In this document: piece after piece, positions 1 through 8,723 of the stretch
Layout: each line of letters opens with the position of its first letter
How positions within the stretch are numbered: the first letter of the stretch is position 1
Origin: Lepidodermella squamata
Taxonomy: Eukaryota > Gastrotricha
Assembly (NCBI GenBank): GCA_047495785.1
Contig: JBLDXI010000014.1
Coordinates: 372,001-436,000, forward strand
Reading direction: 5' to 3'
DNA length: 64,000 nucleotides
Notes under the pieces: generated by a model
What the model was told of the DNA's origin: nothing
The model's input: only the letters and a program-made list of their open reading frames with translations
Database searches by the model: none
Position numbers and translations under genes: made by a program

Positions 1-146
1 CCAATCGTTAAAATTGTACATTGCTATCGTGCAGGTCACATTTTTTGGTTATTTTCAAGTTCCGCTAGAGGCTCGCGACAATAATCTCAGGCTCCATCGG
101 GGGATGTTATCCGAAAAGCAAAATCGGACAGGCAGCAGATAGGATA

Positions 147-184
147 GAAAAACAGAGTATATTGTTCAATATACTCTGTTTTTC
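147..184. repeat. Perfect 18-bp inverted repeat
   Basis: Positions 147-164 and 167-184 are exact reverse complements separated only by TT, so the stretch could form an 18-bp hairpin. The core reads AACAGAGTATATTG on the first arm. It lies just upstream of the decayed glycosyltransferase copy and is not followed by a gene it could obviously terminate. It may be the remnant of a small inverted-repeat element or a chance fold-back; the sequence alone does not decide. Confidence 0.8.
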
Positions 185-225
185 AAATTGGTTTCACTTT
201 AGGAGGATCTACTGGTTCATACACT

Positions 226-321
226 ACAGCCTGTAAGGCGTTATTCCCAAGCGCATATATGATTCAATAATCGAGATGTTCATGGGGCAACGAATGGGAA
301 GGCTGACTTGCTAAGGCATAA
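226..321 (+). pseudogene. Decayed 3' end of a GT32-type glycosyltransferase
   Basis: Reading frame 226-321 translates to a clear but broken copy of the C-terminal end of the two glycosyltransferases downstream: TACKALFPSAYMIQ, stop, SRCSWGNEWEG, stop, LAKA, stop. The intact neighbour has KACKALFPNAYTIQYS and SWGKEWEGWLAKNN in the same order and spacing. Two Tyr/Trp codons have become stops and there is a third stop at the end. Nothing upstream of 226 could be aligned, so only the last ~30 codons survive. It is a third, dead member of the tandem family, in the same orientation. Confidence 0.85.
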
Positions 322-772
322 ATTGCCTCACTTACCGATTACCTATACTCAGTAAAAAATTGAATGTTCCTGGAAACGATTGATTTTATTCACAATACCT
401 CCACATTGTGACAACACCGCTTCTAAAACAAAGCTGTTGGTTGAAGGTTTTCACAGCCAGGATGAGCACATATCTAAACATGATTCTCGGTTGAATATCA
501 TAATCTATATTGTTGGCTGCGGCGAGCTCAACGCTGAAATGATTCGCCGCGGCGTGCCAATATCGATTCCTCTAAAATACACGCATCGAAGCGACGTCAT
601 TAAAAATTACGAGCGTTACATATCTGACTTCCGTTGCCAGGCGATTGCGGCAAGATAGCTGACTGACAATAAAGCTGCAGCTATTTCACGAAGTTTTTAG
701 GCGCAAAAAATGTCACACCAGCAACATTGCGGTTTTCGACCAAATCAGTTTGCTCAATAAACAAATAATATA
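322..772. other. Non-coding gap before the first glycosyltransferase
   Basis: No convincing gene. The longest open frame (380-658) begins with TTG, has no recognisable domain and is not conserved in the neighbouring paralogues' upstream regions. The short AT-rich run just before 773 is probably the 5' leader and promoter of the next gene. Confidence 0.5.
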
Positions 773-1908
773 ATGACTTATCTGGTAACGCTCAAAACAT
801 ATCTGCCCAAGTTTATTTTGTGCACAGCATTTGTCTCAACCCTGATTAATCTGACATTATGGCTAAGCTTCTACACAAGCGGGGGCAGATCGATTCTGCC
901 CATTCCTGAAATCTACCGATGTGATTCGACAGCTAGGCAACAGCAAAATGGGAACTCATCGCAGCCTGTTGTAGAGTTGCCAGATTTCAGTAAGGCCACT
1001 ATCGCAGTGAGCCCCAAAGGTATCAAGATTCCAAAGATTCTTCATCAGACTTGGAAAAAACGAGACAATCTGCCTCCTAAATACAAAAAGTACCGTCAAA
1101 CATGGTTGGACATGCACCCAGACTGGACCCACCACCTGTGGACCGACGAGGAGAATCGAGAGCTTGTCAGAAGGCATTACCCGTGGCTTCTGAAGGTCTA
1201 CGACGAGTTTCCGGTCGGAATCCTGCGGTCAGATACCAGCCATTACCTTCAAATGCATCAATACGGTGGTTTGTATGCAGATCTCGATATGGAACCCTTG
1301 AGGAAGCTGGACTTTTTGCTGGACAATGCAACACATCCTGTAATACTTGGTTACATGAGAAGTAACTATGAAGACCTAGCCAACATCCAGCCGGGGTTTA
1401 TAATCTCCGAACCTGGTCACTTGGTATTCCTCGTCACGGCTATGAAGATTTTGTGGGCAGGCATTACTATGCCTAAAAACAGCAGGTTTGTTGATTTCTG
1501 TGATTTAGGACCATTCACCTGATTGTTATTTGCAGACCTGACTATGTGACTGGTCCTGTAATTTTCTACCAAGCCATTGAAGACTACGTCAACCTGTACG
1601 GTCGTGGTTCAAAGGACTCAATAAAAACTGGCTCCCCTGTTGTTCACGATTTGCGCATATTAGAGCCTGGGCTGATCTACCCGTATCACTGGTCTGAACA
1701 TAGTTCAAAGCGTGGTGAAATATGCGATGGACAGCGGCCAACCCAAGACGAGAAGGCCTGCAAAGCTCTGTTCCCCAACGCCTACACCATTCAGTATTCA
1801 GCCTATTCGTGGGGCAAGGAGTGGGAAGGCTGGCTGGCTAAAAATAATTTACCTGAGGTAGGGCGCAGGAAACGCCGAGACATTCTACTCCCTACTACCT
1901 CTAACTGA
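773..1908 (+). CDS. GT32-type glycosyltransferase, copy A (type II membrane)
   Basis: Exons 773-1485 and 1536-1908; the 50-nt intron (GTTTGT...TTGCAG) contains an in-frame stop, so splicing is required. The 361-residue product has a short cytoplasmic start, a membrane anchor at about residues 13-33, then the sugar-binding DXD-motif region: KIPKILHQTWKKRDNLPP, HPDWTHHLWTDEE, DTSHYLQMHQYGGLYADLDM. The YADLDM motif is the metal/nucleotide-sugar site of the OCH1/MIPC-mannosyltransferase-like branch of family GT32. It should act in the Golgi lumen on a glycan or glycolipid; donor and acceptor cannot be read from sequence. Copy B downstream is about 80 percent identical over the catalytic region, so this is a recent tandem duplicate. 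This branch is best known from fungi and bacteria, so horizontal origin is possible but unproven. Confidence 0.9.
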
Positions 1909-2335
1909 ATGCTCTAAGCTATAATTAGTGATTATTTAATTTCAAAACGACGCAATGAGTTAGAATAAAAAAGCGGTGGAAGCCATGTGCGATTGCATCC
2001 GACGTTTTGCATCGTTTCAAATGCTTTCATCTATCAAGAAAAATGGCACGAACTTGGTGTCATTTAATATAGTAGCATCATAACGCAGTGTTGTCATCTC
2101 ACGCTGTCAGTGCTTTAAACTGGTCACCTAGTAATGTTTTGCTGCGGGTGTAATAACTAGTAGCATTTTTTAAGCTTATAATAGCTGTTAATATCGCCGT
2201 ATAAGTCTATTCAAATGAAGAGCTTGGGTTAGATGCATAAGGAGTCGTAAAGGCACTAACCGCAACGCTTCATTAGAAATTTGGCGATTGCGGATATAAC
2301 AGTCGAATAGTTTCGGGACATCACTCTTTTTTATT
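1909..2335. other. Intergenic spacer between glycosyltransferase copies
   Basis: 427 nt between the stop of copy A and the start of copy B. No open frame or RNA gene seen. It must hold the 3' end signal of copy A and the promoter of copy B, but no canonical AATAAA is present close to the stop. Confidence 0.5.
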
Positions 2336-3397
2336 ATGTCGTTTACAATACATCGCTATACTGATTGGAAAAGCTGCGTCGTGGTAGTAGCTATCCTTAC
2401 AATTTTGATAAATCTAGTTGTACTCTTTAACGGCTATCGACTTATCGCGGCACCATGGCTAAAAGCCGAAAAAGCTGCAAACCAGCCATCACTTCCAGAT
2501 TTAGAGGCAACAATTGTAACAAGTCCAAAAGGCATCAAGATACCAAAGATTCTTCATCAAACCTGGAAGGCACGAGATAACCTGCCTCCTAAATACAAAA
2601 AGTACCGTCAAACGTGGCTGGAAATGCATCCAGACTGGACGCACCACCTGTGGACAGATGAAGAGAATCGAGAACTTGTCCGAAGGCATTACCCATGGCT
2701 TCTGAAGGTCTACGACGAGTTTCCTGTCGGTATTTTACGCTCAGATACCAGCCATTACCTTCAAATGCATCAATACGGTGGGCTGTATGCAGATCTTGAT
2801 ATGGAACCCTTGAGGAAGCTGGACTTTTTACTGAACAACGCAACCCATCCTGTCACCTTGGGATATATGAGAAGCTACTTCGAGGACATATCAAACATCC
2901 AGCCAGGGTTCATGATCTCTGAACCCGGTCATCTGCTATTCCTCGTCACGGCCATGAAGATTTTGTGGGCAGGGACTACCATGCCGAAAAATATCAGGTA
3001 TGTACTATTTACAATGCGCGATGATTTTAATTCACTAAAGCACTTTTGCTCTTTCAGACCTGACTATGTGACTGGTCCTGTCATTTTCTGTCAGGCTATC
3101 GAAGAATACGTGAAGTTGTATGGAAATAATGTTTCCTTGTCCATTCGATCTGGTTTGCCTGTAGTTCACGATCTGCGAATTCTCGAGCCTGGCCTCATCT
3201 ATCCTTACCACTGGTCCGAGTCTAATACTGAGCGGGGCAAAGTTTGCGATGGGCAGAAGCCGACGCAAAACGAAACAGCGTGCAAAGCTTTATTTCCAAA
3301 CGCATACACTATACAGTACTCGGCTTTCTCATGGGGCAAAGACTGGCAAGGCTGGCTTGATAAAAACAAGCTCACAGAAACAGCGGGTGGACGATAA
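2336..3397 (+). CDS. GT32-type glycosyltransferase, copy B (type II membrane)
   Basis: Exons 2336-2997 and 3058-3397, with the intron at exactly the same place and phase as in copy A. The intron (GTATGT...TTTCAG) is 60 nt, a multiple of three, and has no in-frame stop, so unspliced RNA would encode a protein with a 20-residue insert; the spliced product is 333 residues. The membrane anchor is at about residues 16-37. The catalytic core keeps ILHQTWKARDNLPP, DWTHHLWTDEENR and YADLDM. The N-terminal stem differs in sequence and is shorter than in copy A. It ends 66 bp from the convergent serine-rich gene. Substrate unknown; Golgi location inferred from topology. Confidence 0.9.
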   Translation: MSFTIHRYTDWKSCVVVVAILTILINLVVLFNGYRLIAAPWLKAEKAANQPSLPDLEATIVTSPKGIKIPKILHQTWKARDNLPPKYKKYRQTWLEMHPDWTHHLWTDEENRELVRRHYPWLLKVYDEFPVGILRSDTSHYLQMHQYGGLYADLDMEPLRKLDFLLNNATHPVTLGYMRSYFEDISNIQPGFMISEPGHLLFLVTAMKILWAGTTMPKNIRYVLFTMRDDFNSLKHFCSFRPDYVTGPVIFCQAIEEYVKLYGNNVSLSIRSGLPVVHDLRILEPGLIYPYHWSESNTERGKVCDGQKPTQNETACKALFPNAYTIQYSAFSWGKDWQGWLDKNKLTETAGGR

Positions 3398-3463
3398 TAT
3401 TTGTTAATATAAAAAAACGAAGGAAAAAACGTGATAAAATGTTGACGATTGTGATTTCTTAGT

Positions 3464-4210
3464 TTACTCGTCGAAGAAAGATGAGTCATTGTTAACCGCC
3501 ATTTCGAGTTTTGTTGGCTTGGCACTGTCAGGTCTCGAGGCTCTGCGATCGTCCTTAGCCTTGCTTTTTGTTTCTGCGGGCTTCGGTGTAGGCTGCTCGT
3601 CTTCCGAGCTACTTGAGGACGAAGATTTCGAATTAGATGATGACGAAGACGACGATGATGAACTGCGAGTTTTATCTTTTTTCTTGCCTTTCTCGATGTC
3701 TGAATCAGAGGATGAGTCAGAGCTTGAACTGGACGATGACGAGGAGCTTGACGAGTTGGAATCGGACGAAGACGACGAAGAAGTTGACGGTGACCGATGC
3801 TTGCGATGCCTGTGCCGATGTCTCCTATGCTTATGCTTCCTGTGCTTTTCTTTTTTAGCATCGCTTTCATCATCGCGATGCTTGCTCTTCGATTTGCTGT
3901 CCCTACGATGATGGCAGAGTTGATCTGGATCTTTCTCTTCCAGGTGTTTACATTTCGACGTACAAGACACGTCATGAAACTCTCCAGGACAGTGTGGATG
4001 TCGTTTCTTCCGTCGTGATTGATGCCGAGCTACGACATTCAAAGCATCGCATTTGCAACACTGGCACTCGACAAGAACCGCCGAATCTCGACCGAATATG
4101 TCAATGCTATTTTCGTCTACTACGATCTCGCCCATCTCGCTGAACTTGAGCTTGTACACGCTACCGTGCCTCCGATCGTAGACGACATAGCTTTTCTCAC
4201 GTCGAGGCAT
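3464..4210 (-). CDS. Ser/His/Lys-rich low-complexity protein, function unknown
   Basis: A 248-residue single-exon frame; the first ATG is at 4210 (the frame is open slightly further but with no ATG). The N-terminal ~85 residues are of normal composition with several Cys (CQCCKC and later Cys). The middle is basic and His-rich (KHRKHKHRRHRHRHRKH). The C-terminal half is long serine runs broken by Asp/Asn, then an acidic and Lys-rich tail. The SR/HS-like composition recalls nuclear or splicing-associated disordered proteins or heavily phosphorylated matrix proteins, but no domain is recognisable and no signal peptide is present. I would not assign a function. The opposite strand is also open over part of this stretch, a by-product of the repeated codons. 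Confidence 0.7.
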   Translation of the reverse strand: MPRREKSYVVYDRRHGSVYKLKFSEMGEIVVDENSIDIFGRDSAVLVECQCCKCDALNVVARHQSRRKKRHPHCPGEFHDVSCTSKCKHLEEKDPDQLCHHRRDSKSKSKHRDDESDAKKEKHRKHKHRRHRHRHRKHRSPSTSSSSSSDSNSSSSSSSSSSSSDSSSDSDIEKGKKKDKTRSSSSSSSSSSNSKSSSSSSSEDEQPTPKPAETKSKAKDDRRASRPDSAKPTKLEMAVNNDSSFFDE

Positions 4211-5975
4211 TGATATATCAAGCAAAAGTCTATCGCTAGTAAAAACTGTATGAATGTTTTTGCTTCAAAAAGTGTGCATATGGCGACGAGAAGCGCAGCA
4301 TCGATATGTTTTAGTGCGAAACGTTTTTCCGGTCGAAATGTATTGATCGCGCTTTATCGTCGAAATGAATTATTGATTGATTTTCATTACTAATTCATTT
4401 TGTATCGGTGATCTTTGTCGCCGGTAATGCGAATCCTGATGCAGTGATTTTTCTTGGAATGCGTCACGAAAAATTGAGCGACTTCTTCATCATTAGCCTG
4501 CTTAATTATATGGTGAATCAAATCGAATTTCTAGAAGGATAACAGCCTCAATATCATTATTCACATCAGGCGTCAAGTTGCCTCGGATATGTTAGCATCT
4601 AGGCCCTATTATAATTTCATCGGCCCAATCATGTAAAAAATGGTAAGCCCCACTCAAGTGAAGCCATTAATCCTCTCATAAGAACAAGGTAATAAGCTTC
4701 ATACTGATAATTAAATTTCGATTTTTTTTTCTATTCAAATGTACGCACTCTCGCTGCGTTACTGATTATCTTGCATGCCTTGACATCGATTATCTATTTG
4801 ACGTGCGTTCTGCTGCGTCTGAAGACAGCCTTCAGGTGCCGGCAATAAATTCGATTGATCCAGCCTAGCGTAATTCAGAGTCCCACAAGTGAGGGCGAAT
4901 CCATTGAGATTCGACCTTGCTCCATCGTGCCGGATTTGTAATACAAATTCTCCATGTCGCCCATGTATGAGGTGGGAGATCTTGTAACCGATAACAAGGC
5001 GAGCTTCCGTTTTTTTCAAGACCGAATTCTGATCAGGCCAACTTCCGAGAGTGGCATGTTTACAATAATATGCGATTGACTAAGCATTGGCTGAGTGGAT
5101 TAAAAAACGACAAGTATCGACTCAGCTGATGTATAGCCGCGTTATTAGCTACGCTTGAGCTCTCAACACTGAAAAAAAACGTCATTTTTACTATGTGCGC
5201 ATGCGCATAATTAAAAATTCGATATAAATGCCACACATCAAATAACGATTTTTTTATAATGGATTTGGAATCAGTTTTTTATTAAATAAAGCCAGAGACA
5301 ACTTTCAACATTAGACTCTGCAGATTTTTTGTCTGCGCGAATAAATTGGCTGGTCGTAGAGAACAAAAGTTATCCCTGCTGGGTGACGAAAATAGTCACG
5401 TAAATGAGCTAAATCCAATATAGGATAAATCGCCTCAACTAATTTAGCACGTTTTTAGCCGCACCAAATATATAAACTGCGCATCAGCTTTTTAGGTGGC
5501 TGCTATGATTTCGCCTGATAAAATTTGTGATTTCGAACTTTTTTCGGCTTGAATTTACTTCTGTTGGCAAATCGGCTCACACTTATTCGGGACATGGTTG
5601 CTCTGTTTCGCTGGGAAGTAATTACGTCATAGCGGCATTGCTCATATCCATTTAAATAATTAAATGATAACGCTGAGTTTATGAGCGGATTGCACTTCAA
5701 TTAATTCTGATTATACGAGGTCGGCGAAACTATCTGCTTACGTTGTTTGGACATTCTCGAACTCTCCCGTGAGTTTGATGGCTTCGAATTTCGCTTCCCA
5801 ACTTTATTGCGATAATAACTAGACGCGGACAAGGGCTTCTTGATTAATTTTTGCGCAATCAACCACCTCGAAAATCGTAAATTACGAAGATTATAAACCG
5901 CACTTCTCATTTTTTAGGCTAGATAATCTGTCAACATATCTTTTTACTAATTTGAAAACAATGTGATGAACAAAT
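4211..5975. other. Gene-poor interval with one CUB-like remnant
   Basis: About 1.8 kb with no intact gene recognised. It holds the CUB-like fragment at 4759-5019 and two unconvincing minus-strand frames (5503-5700, 5701-5910) of basic, domain-less sequence. The last ~200 bp are presumably the promoter/leader of the GPCR. Confidence 0.5.
4759..5019 (-). pseudogene. Possible CUB-domain fragment
   Basis: The minus-strand frame contains GEFVLQIRHDG followed by FALTCGTLNYARLD and LLPAPEGCLQ. The pattern Cys-...-APEGCLQ resembles the second half of the CUB-like domain found in many arthropod secreted proteins, where APxGCLQYxTG is usual. Here the frame departs from that pattern right after CLQ and stops 19 codons later, and there is no ATG at the start (TTG only). 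It could be one exon of an unrecognised gene or a decayed copy. Similarity judged by eye only. Confidence 0.3.
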
Positions 5976-7852
5976 ATGGCTGAAACTGGCGAAACCGCCT
6001 TATTAATGCTGATATCTACGATATCGGTAATCGGAGCGATTGGCAATTTGATCCTGCTGACTTTTTTCATCCGCAAAATGTGTAACCAAACTTCGTCCAA
6101 ATCCGGCAGTTTGCTGACCTCAATCTCGAATCAGCGAATGACAACAACCACGTTCATCCTAGTGCTGTCAGCTAACGACCTAGTCGCTTGCATTCTAGTC
6201 ATGCCGATGACAATTATTTACGAAACGTCGCCGAAGTTGATTTTCACGACAGATTTTTCGTGCAAATTCTACCACTTCGTAACAACATCGGTGATACCGT
6301 TTTCTGCTTTCTTGATCATCGCAATATCGGTCGATCGTTACCTGTGCATTATCCATCCGCTGCGCAACTTTCTGACCCCATGCCGAGCTAGATTTATCGT
6401 CATAATTCTTGCTGTTATATCATCTCTGATGGGAATTCTTGTCGCTATTAATTTTTCGGCGGCGAAATCAGACGAGCCATCACGTGCTGCCTTTGACGAG
6501 CGTCTGCTAACGCTGCAATATGGCGGAATTTCGAAGCCTGAGGTTCAACTCACCTCCACTGAGAGATATGACTTTACAAACGCCACGTCTTTCAAAAACA
6601 CGAAGGCCCCTAGAGTTAAAGCGAGCCGGAATTCGAATAGAACCTTGCGCGTTAAAACTTTCATGACTTCATCGACGACCACGCGAAAAATGGAGCCGAA
6701 AAGTAACCGATCGAGCCGCATATCAATGCTCGCCATGCTGCTGCAGACTAATTTCACGAGTCAGACGACGACTGTGGATTATGATGAGGACGATCATGAT
6801 CTTCACATGTGTATGCAGAGGCCGATGCTGGGCGAATTCTCCGAATTCTACCATTACATTCATAATGTGAGTCTCCAACTTTTTTATTAATAATTTTAAT
6901 TTATTTTTATTAAATTATTATAAAAATATTAATAATTTTTTTTATTAATTTTCAGGCTATTATTTTTGGCTCTGCTTTTACCGTTCCTTTCGTTCTCTAC
7001 GCTATCATTTACTGCCGAATTTCCAAGCGACAACTGCAAAAAGCACGGCGAAAGTCTGTGTCCACGCAAATTTTACTCCAGAATTCAACAATGCAAGTCC
7101 ATGACAGCAGTCGCGACGTCAGCTCGCCGCCGCTAAAACATCGCAACAGCTCAGTTGAGACCTACGAGGATATTAGCAGTGACAGCGCTGATGTCGCCAC
7201 AAATCGCTTATCGACAGTTCTGGAAGTGTCGGCGAGAAACAGCGCTGAAACTAGCGAGCAAGTTCAAATGCCATTGCCTCAGGTGATTGTGAATAACGAA
7301 CAGGAAAGCTCGGCGGGCGGCCTGAAAATGCGCGCTATGTTGCCTTGCAACCACACGTCATGTAGTCCGAAACGCAGCGTCAGTACGTTAGCTCTGAATA
7401 CACCTGCCGATGAATCCCTACGGAACAGCAGTAGTTTCTGCGTAACTGAAGCTACGGCTGCTAAATCTAGCAATTACGGGTCAACAGGGCGGAGTAATGG
7501 CTTGGCCCGAACTCCGTCCAAGGTTCGATTCAGTAGAAACATGGTCACAACGAGTCTCGTCAGGCGGAAGGGGTCTGTTATCAGTGTGACAACCCTGACG
7601 AGTGCTGAAAGGTCAGGCCAGGTCAGGCTGGCAGCTACTCTGTTCGTTGTCACTCTCGTTTTTGTCGTGTCCTACTTACCAGCGCTGATAGCCAACTACG
7701 TCCTGCCGAGCATGGATTCAGCGTGGAATCGATTCGCCTTTTACGTGTACTTTGCTAATAATGCAGCTAATCCTATTATCTACGGCGTGATGAATCGCCA
7801 GTTTCGCGAAGAACTCAAAAGCTGCATCGTTCCGAGCAAGACTAATTACTAA
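5976..7852 (+). CDS. Orphan class A (rhodopsin-like) GPCR
   Basis: Exons 5976-6866 and 6956-7852 (89-nt intron, phase 0), 595 residues. Seven membrane segments are visible: TM1 with GN (23-24), TM2 with NDLV (Asp68), TM3 preceded by Cys96 and ending in DRY (120-122), TM5 beginning in exon 2 (AIIFGSAFTVPF), TM6 with VVSYLP in place of CWxP, TM7 with NPIIY. The second extracellular loop is unusually long (~135 residues, many N-glycosylation sites, the partner Cys near its end) and the third intracellular loop is ~190 residues, rich in Ser/Thr. TM4 lacks the usual Trp. The DRYLCIIHP end of TM3 recalls peptide receptors of the CCK/orexin region, but ligand and G protein cannot be assigned. N terminus is very short. 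An AATAAA lies at 7874-7879. Confidence 0.9.
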
Positions 7853-8723
7853 TTTTATTATTTTTGATGACGAAATAAAATTTGCAAATTCATTTTTATT
7901 ATTATCCGAAAAAGTGAGCACCTCCTCTTTTTTGTTCAATTATTATTACTTCTCTTTTTTTCGTCCAATTTATGGATGCAGTAATAACAATAATAAGATT
8001 TCCGTCATTCCAAGTACAAGTTCAGTTGATTAAGAAGATATAAGAGTGAGACACGCGTTTGATACCTGCAGCTGGCAGTACTCAAGAAAATGAGATAGAG
8101 TGAAAAAAATCCCGATTTTTTACACATTCTACGTTTTTTTTAGTAATTTGACGACGATGAATTGCGAGCCCGCGTTCACCACCAGCGCGGTTTGAGCCGA
8201 ATCAACGCGAGCAGATTAAACACACACGTGTGTTCGGAAGTGTAAGGGGGTTTGATCGAAAAAAAGAATAAACTATCAATCATAATATAGAGACTGAGAA
8301 TGCATGACAAATAATAATCAATTTCTTTTAATATATTACATACATCGTCAGATTTTTATTCAAGATTTTTGAGAAAGAACAAATAAAACTCGAGCGATAT
8401 ATAATTTACAAAAATTTCGGGTGGTAACGCCAATAAATTACTTCATAATAATTTTCTATAATATATTATTATTATTGTAACATCAACTGAGCTAATTCTT
8501 TCGCAAATTCAGACAAATGAAAAATCGTTAATTTTCGAACTTGAAAAACCGGCCTCGCTTTTTTCGAAACAACGAGGCAGGAGAATAGTTACGAAACAAC
8601 TGAGGACAGATAACAAAACATAGAGAGACATTTCAGATCAAAACTTAAAGGTTGCCTAAATCGACTTTTGAGCGGTATATTCACTGCAGGCTATCTTTTA
8701 AAGATATATCGCGTCTACTGACT
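7853..8723. other. Convergent 3' intergenic region, GPCR/collagen
   Basis: AT-rich spacer holding the 3' ends of the GPCR (plus) and the collagen gene (minus). No open frame, tRNA or repeat family recognised. Confidence 0.5.
7874..7879 (+). terminator. Polyadenylation signal of the GPCR gene
   Basis: AATAAA 22 bp after the GPCR stop codon, in an AT-rich context. Confidence 0.6.

Noticed and set aside
3489-3911. Plus-strand frame of Asp/Glu/Leu-rich protein
   Set aside because: It is the antisense of the serine-rich codons of the minus-strand gene at 3464-4210; no ATG context, domain or splice support.
7501-7545. GGTTCGATTC resembling a tRNA B box
   Set aside because: It lies in the coding sequence of the GPCR intracellular loop and no A box or cloverleaf fits around it.
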